Positions 1 through 8,892 are shown, counted from the first letter of the stretch. The stretch: 64,000 nucleotides of DNA from Devosia sp. FKR38 (GCF_005222805.1 NZ_STGC01000005.1:1837651-1901650); one strand, 5' to 3'. Made by a program: numbers and translations. Notes: a model not told the origin generated them from the letters alone.

Positions 1-219
1 GTCAGCGACAGCTGCTGGGAGACCTATCGCCTGTCCAAGTGGCAGCAGGTGTCGGACACCGCGATCAGCTGGGACGAGGACGGCATGACCATCAATGCCG
101 ATATCGCCAGCCTCAACGCCACCGAACTGGTGCTCAACCTCAAGCTGGGCAGTGAAGTGCAGGAACTGCGCTACACCACCGCCAGCGTGCCCTATCTTTG
201 CCCCGACATGGTCAAGTAG
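1..219 (+). CDS. C-terminal part of an unrecognised protein
   Basis: An open frame enters from the left edge and ends at a TAG at 217-219, giving the last 72 residues of a protein whose start lies outside the window. The fragment is polar, with two Trp near its start and two Cys, and shows no membrane segment or motif I can assign. It converges on kup with only 12 bp between the two stop codons. Codon use resembles the neighbours. I do not recognise the family. Confidence 0.55.
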   Translation, partial: VSDSCWETYRLSKWQQVSDTAISWDEDGMTINADIASLNATELVLNLKLGSEVQELRYTTASVPYLCPDMVK

Positions 220-231
220 CCCCCAGGCGGA

Positions 232-2163
232 CTACAGAACCACCTGGGTGCCGATTTCCACCACGCGACCGGTCGGAATGTGGAAATACTCCGTCGCGTC
301 GCTGGCGTTCTTGGCCAGGCGGGTGAACAGCCGGTCCTGCCAGAAGCGCAGCGGATTGCCCGGTTTGGACCCTGGCTTCAGCGAGCGCCGCGACAGGAAG
401 AACGAGGTCGACATGATGTCGAACTTCCAGCCCAGCTTGCGACACAGCGCCAGCGCCTTGGGAATATTGGGCGTTTCCATATAGCCAAAGGTCACCACGA
501 CGCGGCTGAACAGCTCGTTGTAGGAATCGATCGTCACCTTCTCGTCGTCGGCGACGCGCGGCGAGGCCGAGGTGCGCACGGTCAGGATGACGTTCTGCTC
601 ATGCAGCACCTTGTAGTGCTTGAGGCTATGCAGCAGGGCCGTGGGCGCACCCTCGATGTCGCTGGTCAGGAACACCGCGGTACCCGGCACCAGGGTCGGC
701 TTCTTCTTGGACAGGTTGTCGACCAGAAACTGCAGCGGCACCTCGTCGCGGCGGGTCTTTTCGGCCAGGCGACGACGGCCGGACATCCAGCTCCACATGA
801 TGACAGACACCACAGCCGCAACGGCAGCCGGGACCCAGCCGCCCTGGAACAGCTTGGATGCATTGGCGGCAAAGAAGCTGCCGTCAATAAGCGCAAACAC
901 CACGCCAAAGGCGATGACGGCGGCCGGATGCCACTTCCAGTTGCGCCACATGACCACCAATAGCAGCGACAGCGTCACCACCATCACGCCAGACACCGCG
1001 ATGCCATAGGCGTTCGAGAGCGCGTCCGAACTGCCAAAGGCCACCACCAGCATCAGCACGCCGATCATCAGCATGGTGTTGATCTGCGGCATATAGACTT
1101 GGCCGCTCTGCGTTTCGGAGGTGTGGAGCACCATCATGCGCGGCAGCATGTTGAGGGCGATGGCCTGCTGCGTCAGGCTATAGGTGCCCGAGATCACGGC
1201 CTGGCTGGCGATGATGGTGGCCAGCGTCGCCAGGATAACGAAGGGCAGCAGGGCCCAATCGGGCTGCATCTCGAAGAACGGGCTCTGCACATTGTGCACG
1301 CCGACATTGAGCACAAAGGCGCCCTGGCCGAAGTAGTTGAGCAGCAGGCAGGGGAACACCAGGCCGAACCAGGCCAGCACGATCGGCTTGCGGCCGAAAT
1401 GGCCGAGATCAACGTAAAGGGCCTCGGCGCCGGTGACGGCCAGGAAAATGGCCCCGATCACCACAAAGGCAATGCCGATATGGGTGAACAGGAACTCCAG
1501 GCCCAGCAGCGGATTGATCGCCAGCAGCACCGTGGGGTTGCCGATGATATGCGACAGCCCGGAGATGCCCAGCGTCAGGAACCAGATCGCCGTCACCGGT
1601 CCGAAAACAATCGAAACCTTGGCCGTGCCAAACCGTTGCACAGCAAACACGCCCAGGATGATCACCAGCGTGATCGGCACCACCCAGCGCTCCATGCCCG
1701 GCGCCACCAGGCGCAGGCCTTCCACGGCCGACAGCACGGAAACGGCGGGCGTAATGATGGCGTCGCCATAGAACATGGCCGCGCCCAGCACGCCCAGCAC
1801 CATGATCCACACCGGCGGATTGGTGAAGGTCTTGCGGGCCAGCGCCATCAGCGACAGCGTGCCGCCTTCGCCATTATTGTCGGCGCGGGTGACGAAGAAC
1901 ACATATTTGATCGCAACCGTCAGGGTCAGCGCCCAGACGATCAGCGACAGCAGGCCCAGGATTTCGGTCGAGCTCTCCGCCGCGCCGGGGCGCACATGCA
2001 TCGCCTGGCGGAACGCATAGATTGGGCTGGTGCCGATATCGCCATAGACCACGCCGATCGCACCCAGCGCCAGCAGCGGCAGGTCCTTGTTGGAATGGGC
2101 GTGGCTGTCGACTTGGCTCGCATTGACGCCGACGTTGTCGTCGGCCGCATTCGTCTGCGTCAT
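232..2163 (-). CDS. kup: Kup-type low-affinity potassium uptake protein
   Basis: This is a proton-coupled potassium transporter of the inner membrane (KUP/HAK/KT family). The 643-residue length fits the family. After a polar N-terminus, the first membrane segment carries the family signature GVVYGDIGTSPIYAFRQ. A second conserved stretch, FYGDAIITPAVSVLSAVEGL, follows around residue 125. About twelve hydrophobic segments run to near residue 450, and the rest is the hydrophilic cytoplasmic domain. The ATG is preceded by a weak GAGAG Shine-Dalgarno. It appears to be a single-gene unit. Family assignment is firm; the transport mode is inferred from the family. Confidence 0.95.
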   Translation of the reverse strand: MTQTNAADDNVGVNASQVDSHAHSNKDLPLLALGAIGVVYGDIGTSPIYAFRQAMHVRPGAAESSTEILGLLSLIVWALTLTVAIKYVFFVTRADNNGEGGTLSLMALARKTFTNPPVWIMVLGVLGAAMFYGDAIITPAVSVLSAVEGLRLVAPGMERWVVPITLVIILGVFAVQRFGTAKVSIVFGPVTAIWFLTLGISGLSHIIGNPTVLLAINPLLGLEFLFTHIGIAFVVIGAIFLAVTGAEALYVDLGHFGRKPIVLAWFGLVFPCLLLNYFGQGAFVLNVGVHNVQSPFFEMQPDWALLPFVILATLATIIASQAVISGTYSLTQQAIALNMLPRMMVLHTSETQSGQVYMPQINTMLMIGVLMLVVAFGSSDALSNAYGIAVSGVMVVTLSLLLVVMWRNWKWHPAAVIAFGVVFALIDGSFFAANASKLFQGGWVPAAVAAVVSVIMWSWMSGRRRLAEKTRRDEVPLQFLVDNLSKKKPTLVPGTAVFLTSDIEGAPTALLHSLKHYKVLHEQNVILTVRTSASPRVADDEKVTIDSYNELFSRVVVTFGYMETPNIPKALALCRKLGWKFDIMSTSFFLSRRSLKPGSKPGNPLRFWQDRLFTRLAKNASDATEYFHIPTGRVVEIGTQVVL

Positions 2164-2307
2164 GAACCCGGTGCTCTCTTGGTCAAGGCGGGGGGGCTAT
2201 ACACCCGCGGACCGTGTCACACAACCGCTAGGCTCGACAATGGCCAAACCGACGGGCGGTCGCCCCTTGCGATTGCCGCTGTTGGCGAACCAGTCTTGCC
2301 AGAGCAA

Positions 2308-2335
2308 CAGGGGCCGCCCTTGCGGACGGCCCCTG
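2308..2335 (-). terminator. Hairpin downstream of the flavin reductase gene
   Basis: Nine-base arms CAGGGGCCG and CGGCCCCTG, with further pairing inside, lie just past the stop codon of the flavin reductase gene on the minus strand. The following tract is only moderately T-rich, so termination here is plausible but not certain. Confidence 0.5.
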
Positions 2336-2367
2336 CTGATAAACGAGACTTGGAGGTCTTCGAAATC

Positions 2368-2964
2368 TTACTTGGCGTCGGCAGCGCGGGCGGCCTTGGC
2401 GGCATTGCCCCACCAGACCAGCTGCTCGAGCATGTCGTTGGCGCCGGCGCCGATCGAGCCTTCGATATCCGAGATCGGCTTGTTCTGCTGGCCAAGGGGA
2501 TGGACGGCAAAGAAGTCGCCGCCACCGATGTGGACGGCCGAACGGGTCGAGACCATCTGCAGCTCGATGCCGATGCCGCGCAGGTGCTCGGCAGCGCGGG
2601 CAGCGCCCACAGTGCCATAGCCGACGATGCCGAAGGCCTTCTTGTTCCACTCGACATAAGCCTGGTCGAGAGCGTTCTTGAGGGCGCCGGTGATCGAGCG
2701 GTTGTATTCCGCGATCACGAAGATGAAGCCGTCGAACTCACCGATCTTCTTCTGCCAGGCAACGGCCTGGGCGTTCTGCGAGGGCATCCAGGCATTGGAG
2801 GCCATTTCGTCAAAGAACGGCAGGTTGAAGTCGCGCAGATCAACGATCTCGGCTTCGATATTGGGGTTGGCGTTGGCCTTCTCCAGGATCCACTGCGCCG
2901 GCTTGTCGCCGAAACGGGTCGGACGGGTGGACGAGATGATGACGCCGATCTTGAGTTTGGACAT
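2368..2964 (-). CDS. NADPH-dependent FMN reductase family protein
   Basis: A flavodoxin-fold oxidoreductase of the NADPH-dependent FMN reductase family (chromate or quinone reductase type). After MSKLKIGVIISSTRPTRFGDK, which forms the first strand and phosphate-binding loop, come the family motifs EYNRSITGALKNALD near residue 90 and GYGTVGAARA near residue 115. I chose the ATG at 2964 because AAGGAGGGC lies seven bases upstream; a longer frame to 2985 has no such site. The protein of 198 residues should be cytosolic and bind FMN. The physiological substrate cannot be read from sequence. Confidence 0.88.
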   Translation of the reverse strand: MSKLKIGVIISSTRPTRFGDKPAQWILEKANANPNIEAEIVDLRDFNLPFFDEMASNAWMPSQNAQAVAWQKKIGEFDGFIFVIAEYNRSITGALKNALDQAYVEWNKKAFGIVGYGTVGAARAAEHLRGIGIELQMVSTRSAVHIGGGDFFAVHPLGQQNKPISDIEGSIGAGANDMLEQLVWWGNAAKAARAADAK

Positions 2965-3226
2965 TGAAGCCCTCCTTGGTAACAAATCGTAACTGAGGCG
3001 ATATAAGTGACCCCAATGAGCCGTCGCAAGGAGGCACGAAACTGTGGTGCGGCAACAATGGCCTGCCTAGGCTACACCCATGTAACCATAGGCAAAACAA
3101 GGGAATATTGCGCCGGACAGGTGATCCGCAGCTGGTTTAGGCCCGGATAGCAACAAGCAGCTAACGGACTGTTCAACGCCGCGAACCAATCGCCAGGCGG
3201 TCCGGCAACCACCCGACCAGCGCGGT

Positions 3227-3967
3227 CTATTGCAGGGCGGCGATATAGGCCTTCACGGCCGGCCCAAACCCCATCAACAGGGCATCGGCGGTCAGCCCAT
3301 GGCCGATCGAGACCTCTTCGACACCAGGCACGGCGGCCTGGAAGGCGGGCAGATTGGCCAGCGTCAGGTCGTGCCCGGCATTGACGCCCAGGCCCACGAC
3401 ATGGGCGGCACGGGTCGTTTCGGCCAGCGCCGCAAGCTCATATTCGGCCCGGTCCGGGTCTGCGTAACAACCACCATAGGGGCCGGTATAAAGCTCGATT
3501 CGATCCGCGCCCGTCGCTTTGGCTGCGGTGACCCCGGCCACGCCAGCATCGGAATCGCAGAACAGCGACACGCGCGCGCCATGCGCCTTGAGCGCCTGCA
3601 CCGCACGGGCCAGCACAATGGCCTGGCCGCGGAAATCCCAGCCATGGTCCGACGTCGGCTGCTCGGGACTGTCGGGCACCAGGGTCACCTGATGCGGCTT
3701 AACGCTGGCCACCAGCGCCATGAAATCCTCGGACGGATAGCCCTCGACGTTGAACTCGGCCTGCGGGTACTCACTGGCCTGCAGCGCGGCGAGCTCGAAC
3801 ACATCGGTGCGCCGGATATGGCGCTCATCGGGGCGTGGATGCACCGTGATGCCGCTGGCGCCGGCATCGAGCACCACCCGCGCAATGCCCACGACGCTCG
3901 GCCAGGGCAGATTGCGGCGATTGCGCAGCTGCGCCACGGCATTGAGGTTGACGGACAACAGGGTCAT
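3227..3967 (-). CDS. pdxJ: Pyridoxine 5'-phosphate synthase
   Basis: PdxJ condenses 1-deoxyxylulose 5-phosphate with 3-amino-2-oxopropyl phosphate, the last ring-forming step of vitamin B6 synthesis by the DXP-dependent route. The 246-residue TIM-barrel protein starts with the family pattern [15 protein letters not shown]. It also shows [21 protein letters not shown] and [11 protein letters not shown]. The start is the ATG at 3967, seven bases after AAAGGCGG; an upstream GTG at 3973 is less well placed. The gene stands alone, about 200 bp from ilvN on the same strand. Confidence 0.95.
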   Translation of the reverse strand: MTLLSVNLNAVAQLRNRRNLPWPSVVGIARVVLDAGASGITVHPRPDERHIRRTDVFELAALQASEYPQAEFNVEGYPSEDFMALVASVKPHQVTLVPDSPEQPTSDHGWDFRGQAIVLARAVQALKAHGARVSLFCDSDAGVAGVTAAKATGADRIELYTGPYGGCYADPDRAEYELAALAETTRAAHVVGLGVNAGHDLTLANLPAFQAAVPGVEEVSIGHGLTADALLMGFGPAVKAYIAALQ

Positions 3968-4176
3968 GAGCACACCGCCTTTGGGAACGGGAGATCACTA
4001 CACCACCAGCGCCGATTGGCCCAACCAGCAATTTTGATGGTGGCAATTCAATTCCATCATGGACGCAGCCTGCGCCCCGGACATGGAAATTTCCGTTCAA
4101 CGCGCTCGCGCCTTTGAATCGAATGCCAGCAAGCAATGAGCGGCAGGCCCCTGGGCACCGCCGCTCACCAGAATGA

Positions 4177-4731
4177 TCACATGCCCTGCGGGCCGCGCGA
4201 GATCGCCGCCAGACCCGTGCGCACCACCTCGACCAGCCCGAGGGGCTGCATCAGGGCGATGAAGCTGTCGATCTTGGCCGGCTTGCCGGTCACCTCGAAC
4301 ACGAAGCTCTCGACAGATGCGTCCACGATCTGGGCGCGGAAGGCATCGGCCAGGCGCAGCGTTTCGGCACGATGATCGCCCGAACCGGCCACCTTGATCA
4401 GCGCCAGCTCGCGTTCCAGCGAGGCGCCTTCGGCGGTCAGGTCATGCACCTTGTGCACCGGCACCAGGCGCTCGAGTTGCAGCTTGATCTGCACCAGCAC
4501 CTTGGGGGTGGCGATGACGACAACCGTGATGCGACTAAGTCGCCGGCCGTGTTCGGTCTCGCTGACAGTCAGGCTCTCGATATTGTAGCCGCGCGCCGAG
4601 AACAGGCCGACGACCCGGGCGAGAATGCCCGGCTCATTGTCGACCAGCACCGAGAGGGTATGGCGCTCGATCTCCTGGGTTTCCTTGGTGAGGAAATAGG
4701 CCGAGCCGGTGGGCTGCAGATGTGCGTTCAT
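4177..4731 (-). CDS. ilvN: Acetolactate synthase small regulatory subunit
   Basis: The regulatory subunit of acetohydroxyacid synthase activates the catalytic subunit and confers valine feedback inhibition. Its ACT domain begins with RHTLSVLVDNEPGILARVVGLFSARGYNIESL. A second domain, typical of the longer IlvN/IlvH type, follows to residue 184. The ATG at 4731 has AGGAGA upstream. It follows ilvB by 22 bp on the same strand, so the two are almost certainly co-transcribed and share the attenuator upstream of ilvB. Confidence 0.94.
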   Translation of the reverse strand: MNAHLQPTGSAYFLTKETQEIERHTLSVLVDNEPGILARVVGLFSARGYNIESLTVSETEHGRRLSRITVVVIATPKVLVQIKLQLERLVPVHKVHDLTAEGASLERELALIKVAGSGDHRAETLRLADAFRAQIVDASVESFVFEVTGKPAKIDSFIALMQPLGLVEVVRTGLAAISRGPQGM

Positions 4732-4753
4732 GATTTCTCTCCTCTGCAGCGCC

Positions 4754-6523
4754 CTAGACGAGCTGCCGTCCCTTCTCGTCGATGATGTCCCCGATATTGG
4801 CGGTATCGGGCAGGATGATTTCATTGTGCGGCTTGCCCGACGGGATCATCGGCAGGCAGTTCTCGTCCTTTTCCACGATGCAGTCGAACAGCACCGGGCC
4901 GTCATAGTCGAGCATCTCCTGGATGGCCGCATCGAGCGCCGCCGGGCTGTCGCACCGGATGCCCTTGCCACCATAGGCCTCGGCCAGCTTGACGAAATCG
5001 GGCAGCGATTCCGAATAGGAATGCGCATAGCGGCTGCCATGCAGCAGATCCTGCCACTGCCGCACCATGCCCATGCGCTCATTGTTGAGGATGAACACCT
5101 TGATGGGCAGGCGATACTGCACAGCCGTCGACAGCTCCTGCATGGTCATCTGCACGCTGGCCTCGCCGGCGATGTCGATCACCAGCGCATCGGGATGGGC
5201 CACCTGCACGCCAACGGCAGCCGGCAGGCCATAGCCCATGGTGCCCAGCCCGCCCGAGGTCATCCAGCGGTTCGGCTTTTCAAAGTGGAAGTGCTGCGCC
5301 GCCCACATCTGGTGCTGGCCCACTTCGGTGGTGATATAGACATCCTTGGCCTGCTTGCGCGTGGCCTCATAGAGCCGCTCGATGGCATATTGCGGCTTGA
5401 TGGTGGTGTCCGAGTTCTTGTAGCCGAGCGAATTGACCGCGCGCCACTTCTCGATCTGCTTCCACCACGGCGCGATGGCCTCGGTGCGCGGCTGGTTGGT
5501 CCGGCTGCGCCAGATGCGCACCATTTCCGAGAGCACCCGCGCGCAATCGCCGATGATCGGCACATCCACCCGCACAACCTTGTTGATCGAGCTGGGGTCG
5601 ATATCGACATGGATCTTGCGGCTATGCGGCGAGAAGGCGTCGATGCGGCCGGTGATGCGGTCGTCAAAGCGCGCGCCGATGTTGATCATGACGTCGCAGT
5701 CATGCATCGCCAGATTGGCCTCGTAGGTGCCGTGCATGCCCAGCATGCCCATCCACTGCGGGTTGGACGCCGGGAAGGCGCCCAGGCCCATCAGCGTCGA
5801 GGTCACCGGGAAACCGGTCAACTCGGCCAGCTCGCGCAGCAGTTCAGACGCCTCGGGACCGGCATTGATCACGCCGCCGCCGGTGTAAAAGATCGGGCGC
5901 TCAGCCTTGAGCATCAGCTCGACCGCGGCCTCGATGGCGGCAGCGTCGCCATCCATCTGCGGGCGGTAGCTCTGGTGGCGCAGCGTCTCGAGATCGGGCT
6001 TGTAGTAGTCGCCCATGGCGAACTGCACATCCTTGGGGATGTCGATCACCACCGGGCCGGGGCGGCCCGTGGTCGCGATCAGGAAGGCCTCGTGCATGAT
6101 GCGCGGCAGGTCTTCGATGCGCTTGACCAGGTAATTATACTTGGTGCAGCTGCGGGTGATGCCGACCGTATCGCATTCCTGGAAGGCGTCGGTGCCGATC
6201 AGCGTGGTGGGCACCTGCGCGGTGATGCAGATCATGGGGATCGAATCCATCAGCGCATCGGTCAGGCCCGTCACCGCATTGGTGGCGCCCGGCCCCGAGG
6301 TCACCAGGACGATGCCCGGCTTGCCGGTCGAGCGCGCATAGCCTTCGGCCATGTGGGTCGCGCCCTGTTCATGGCGCACCAGGATATGCTGCACCTGATC
6401 CTGCTGGAACATCGCGTCATAGATGGGGAGAGCTGCGCCACCGGGGTAGCCGAAAATATGCTCGACCCCATGATCGCACAGCGCCTGGATCACCATTTCC
6501 GCGCCGGTCATTTTTTCGGCCAT
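4754..6523 (-). CDS. ilvB: Acetolactate synthase large catalytic subunit
   Basis: The thiamine-diphosphate-dependent enzyme makes 2-acetolactate or 2-aceto-2-hydroxybutyrate, the first committed step towards valine, leucine and isoleucine. The 589-residue protein has the three-domain layout of the family. The N-terminal pyrimidine-binding domain shows FGYPGGAALPIYDA with the downstream catalytic Glu in VRHEQGATHMAEGYAR. A central FAD-type domain follows, then a C-terminal diphosphate-binding domain with a GDG-type motif in the form DIAGEASVQM. The start is the ATG at 6523, preceded by AGGAAGGA. Its 5' leader carries a leader peptide and an intrinsic terminator. Confidence 0.95.
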   Translation of the reverse strand: MAEKMTGAEMVIQALCDHGVEHIFGYPGGAALPIYDAMFQQDQVQHILVRHEQGATHMAEGYARSTGKPGIVLVTSGPGATNAVTGLTDALMDSIPMICITAQVPTTLIGTDAFQECDTVGITRSCTKYNYLVKRIEDLPRIMHEAFLIATTGRPGPVVIDIPKDVQFAMGDYYKPDLETLRHQSYRPQMDGDAAAIEAAVELMLKAERPIFYTGGGVINAGPEASELLRELAELTGFPVTSTLMGLGAFPASNPQWMGMLGMHGTYEANLAMHDCDVMINIGARFDDRITGRIDAFSPHSRKIHVDIDPSSINKVVRVDVPIIGDCARVLSEMVRIWRSRTNQPRTEAIAPWWKQIEKWRAVNSLGYKNSDTTIKPQYAIERLYEATRKQAKDVYITTEVGQHQMWAAQHFHFEKPNRWMTSGGLGTMGYGLPAAVGVQVAHPDALVIDIAGEASVQMTMQELSTAVQYRLPIKVFILNNERMGMVRQWQDLLHGSRYAHSYSESLPDFVKLAEAYGGKGIRCDSPAALDAAIQEMLDYDGPVLFDCIVEKDENCLPMIPSGKPHNEIILPDTANIGDIIDEKGRQLV

Positions 6524-6589
6524 TGTTGTCGTTCCTTCCTTGAAGTCCATTGACTTGACCCAGTCTCGTGGCGGCGGAAACCGGGCAAT

Positions 6590-6611
6590 AAAAAAGGCCC
6601 CGTTCGGGACC
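6590..6611 (-). terminator. Attenuator terminator upstream of ilvB
   Basis: On the minus strand GGTCCC, a GAAC loop and GGGGCC form a six-pair stem with one G-U pair, followed directly by six T residues. It sits about 66 bp before the ilvB start and after a leader peptide rich in branched-chain codons, so it looks like the terminator arm of a transcription attenuator rather than the end of a gene. A second small hairpin at 6636-6652 (GTGGGA pairing with TCCCGC) spans the stop codon of the leader peptide and may act as the pause or competing structure. Confidence 0.75.
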
Positions 6612-6643
6612 TGTTTTCGGCGCACCAGCTATCGCGCGGGATG

Positions 6644-6694
6644 TTATCCCACGATGCCGATGCGCCTGCCTACTACGAGAATGAGTGCCCGCAC
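6644..6694 (-). CDS. Branched-chain amino acid leader peptide of ilvBN
   Basis: A 16-codon frame starts with GTG at 6694 after a TTGGAGAGG ribosome site and reads MRALILVVGRRIGIVG before TAA. Nine of its sixteen residues are Leu, Ile or Val, including the run LILVV. The position, about 30 bp before an intrinsic terminator and 120 bp before ilvB, fits a ribosome-sensing leader: stalling at Leu, Ile or Val codons would favour read-through. Attenuation by such peptides is established for enterobacterial ilv operons. Function here is inferred from sequence alone. Confidence 0.75.
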   Translation of the reverse strand: MRALILVVGRRIGIVG

Positions 6695-6903
6695 GGGACC
6701 TCTCCAACAAAAAAATCTGGCCGCATTGATAGGTGCAATGGCGCAAAGCTGTCAAGGCCCGGCCGACCAGAACTGCGCCGCTGCGCCACCCATCCGGCGC
6801 CAATGGTCGGCACAACGCCCGCCAGCCTGATTTTCCGTGGAGGACGGCCACTTTGCGGCGCAAAAACAGGTGGCCTCGGCATCAGACAATGCTAAGGGCG
6901 CGG

Positions 6904-6921
6904 GTGACAGTTTTATGACAA
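6904..6921. promoter_or_regulatory. Pho box in front of pit
   Basis: The 18-mer reads GTGACAGTTTTATGACAA on the plus strand. Its reverse complement, TTGTCATAAAACTGTCAC, differs from the classical Pho box (two CTGTCA-type heptamers 11 bp apart) only at the first base. It ends 13 bp before the pit ATG and faces away from the gene. A PhoB site so close to the start would be expected to block expression, matching the known repression of pit by PhoB in Sinorhizobium. Confidence 0.7.
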
Positions 6922-6934
6922 TGAAGATGCCCCA

Positions 6935-8434
6935 ATGAACAAGAGCGTCCTCGACAAGGATTTGCAGCGCGTCTCCGGCTTGCAAACAGCAACGCATGAT
7001 CTGTCGCGTGTGCTGGCCGCGCCCGGCATCGCCCTGGTCTTCCTGCTGGCCGTTGCCGTCTGGGCCGCCTTCATCATCAGCGACGGCCCGATGAGCTATC
7101 TGGTCATTATCGCTGCGGCCATCGCCGGCTATATGGCGCTCAATGTCGGTGCCAATGACGTGGCCAACAACATGGGTCCGGCCGTTGGCTCCAAGGCGCT
7201 GACCATGGGCGGCGCCCTGGTGATCGCCGCCATTTTCGAGGCTGCCGGTGCCCTGCTGGCCGGTGGCGATGTGGTCAACACCGTCGCCCGCGACCTGCTG
7301 ATCGGCGAACAGCTCGACAGCACCACCTTTGTGCTGGTGATGATGGCCGCCCTGCTCGCCTCCGCACTCTGGACCAATCTGGCCACCCTCATCGGCGCCC
7401 CGGTTTCGACCACCCATGCCGTGGTGGGCGGCGTGGTGGGCTCGGGCATCGCGGCCGCCGGCCTCGCCTCGGTCGCCTGGCCAGTAATTGGCACCATTGC
7501 GGCCAGCTGGGTGATCTCCCCCGTGCTGGGCGGCATCTTTGCCGCAATCCTGCTCGACATCATCCGCCACACCATCACCACACGCGTTGACAAGATTTCC
7601 GCTGCCCGCCGCTGGGTGCCCATCTTCGTGGCGCTGATGACCGGTGTCTTCGCCATGTATCTGGCCACCAAGGGCCTGAGCCGGGTGTGGAAGCCCGGCC
7701 TGCCCGTCGTGGTGACCATGGGCATCGCCATGTCCATTCTGGGCTGGATCGTCGCCATGCCCATGGTGCGCCACCAGTCCCTGCACATCGAGAACCGCAA
7801 GAAGCACATCTCCAAGCTGTTCCGCTTGCCCCTGATCGTGGCGGCGGCACTGCTGTCCTTTGCCCATGGCGCCAATGACGTGGCCAACGCCATCGGCCCT
7901 TTTGCCGCTATCGTGCTGACCGTCCAGACCGGACACATGGAGGCCGCTGGCATCGCCCTGCCTCTCTGGGTTCTCGTGATCGGCGCGCTGGGCATTTCGC
8001 TGGGCCTGGCCCTGTTCGGACCACGCCTGATCCGCACCGTGGGCGAGCAGATCACCAAGCTCAATGAAATCCGCGCCTATTGCGTGGCCCTGTCGGCGGC
8101 CATCACCGTGCTCGCGGCATCAGCGCTGGGCCTGCCAGTGTCCTCAACCCATATCGCGGTGGGCGCTATTTTCGGCGTCGGCTTCCTGCGCGAGTTTCAT
8201 TCGCAGCGCGACCTCAAGCAGGCCTCTGTGCCGATCCACGCCAAATTCGTTGATCCGGCCATGCTCAATGCCACGCCCGAGGCCGCCCTCGCCATGGAGC
8301 GCAAGCGCGAACGGCGCCTCCTGGTGCGGCGCCAACATGTGCTGGGTATCGCCGCCGCCTGGGTAATCACCGTGCCGGCGTCGGCCGCGCTGTCGGCCGC
8401 CCTGTTCGGCATCCTGCGCCTGCTGGTTGGCTAG
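6935..8434 (+). CDS. pit: Low-affinity inorganic phosphate transporter (PiT family)
   Basis: This 499-residue inner-membrane protein moves inorganic phosphate (as metal-phosphate in the bacterial family) with protons. It shows the duplicated PiT signature, GANDVANNMGPAVGSKA near residue 73 and GANDVANAIGPFAA near residue 312. The paired segments GAPVSTTHAVVGG and GLPVSSTHIAVGA follow the respective signatures. About ten to twelve hydrophobic segments are visible. No PhoU-like (DUF47) partner lies upstream, unlike the rhizobial orfA-pit arrangement. Its stop codon overlaps that of the convergent NUDIX gene within a shared CTAG. A Pho box lies just before the start. Confidence 0.93.
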   Translation: MNKSVLDKDLQRVSGLQTATHDLSRVLAAPGIALVFLLAVAVWAAFIISDGPMSYLVIIAAAIAGYMALNVGANDVANNMGPAVGSKALTMGGALVIAAIFEAAGALLAGGDVVNTVARDLLIGEQLDSTTFVLVMMAALLASALWTNLATLIGAPVSTTHAVVGGVVGSGIAAAGLASVAWPVIGTIAASWVISPVLGGIFAAILLDIIRHTITTRVDKISAARRWVPIFVALMTGVFAMYLATKGLSRVWKPGLPVVVTMGIAMSILGWIVAMPMVRHQSLHIENRKKHISKLFRLPLIVAAALLSFAHGANDVANAIGPFAAIVLTVQTGHMEAAGIALPLWVLVIGALGISLGLALFGPRLIRTVGEQITKLNEIRAYCVALSAAITVLAASALGLPVSSTHIAVGAIFGVGFLREFHSQRDLKQASVPIHAKFVDPAMLNATPEAALAMERKRERRLLVRRQHVLGIAAAWVITVPASAALSAALFGILRLLVG

Positions 8435-8892
8435 TCGACAACGCCGCGGTTGTGCAGCGCCACCACCAGGCGCCCCAGGTCCGGATCAGCCAGCAGCCGC
8501 CGCGCCTCGGGCAACACCGCCCAGTGCCGCAGGCGCTGGCCCATCTCCTTCCAGATATCGAGCTGGGACATCACGCGCATCGGATAGATGTCGACATCCA
8601 CCAGCGCCGAGCCATTGGCGCCGCTACCGGTGCGATAGCTGCCGATGGGCGTGTCCTCGATCTGCCCGGACACGCCGGCCTCTTCCATGGCCTCGATGGC
8701 CGCACTCTCGGCCGCGGTCATGCCCGGCTCGATGGCGCCCTTGGGGAAAATCCAGCGACCGGTGCGGCGCGAGGTGATCAGCAGGAAGGTCATGCGGCCA
8801 TCGACAACCGAATAGGGCAAGGCGCCCGCCTGGCGCAGCCCAGGGGCAGATTCGACCACCGGACTCCAGTTCCTGAGAAATTCGCGCACCAT
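8431..8892 (-). CDS. NUDIX hydrolase
   Basis: A NUDIX-fold pyrophosphohydrolase of about 153 residues, resembling the diphosphoinositol-polyphosphate/ApnA branch. The Nudix helix reads GAIEPGMTAAESAAIEAMEEAGV. The metal-binding EAMEEAG is intact, but two consensus positions, the early Glu and the Arg before the EE pair, are Met and Ile. A FPKG turn precedes the box, as in related proteins. I prefer the ATG at 8892, which has AAGGAG upstream; an ATG at 8931 would add 13 residues. The substrate is unknown. Confidence 0.8.
   Translation of the reverse strand: MVREFLRNWSPVVESAPGLRQAGALPYSVVDGRMTFLLITSRRTGRWIFPKGAIEPGMTAAESAAIEAMEEAGVSGQIEDTPIGSYRTGSGANGSALVDVDIYPMRVMSQLDIWKEMGQRLRHWAVLPEARRLLADPDLGRLVVALHNRGVVD

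Noticed and set aside
1099..2967. Long plus-strand open frame (over 600 codons) across kup and the flavin reductase gene
   Set aside because: It is antisense to two clear genes and is rich in His, Gln, Arg and Gly, as expected from reading GC-rich codons backwards. Similar antisense frames at 4709-6553, 14105-16492, 29596-31074, 31025-33472 and 44688-46532 were rejected for the same reason.
2965..3226. Gap of 262 bp between the flavin reductase gene and pdxJ, examined for a small gene or RNA
   Set aside because: Only the ribosome site of the flavin reductase gene was recognisable; no frame with a start signal and no structured RNA.
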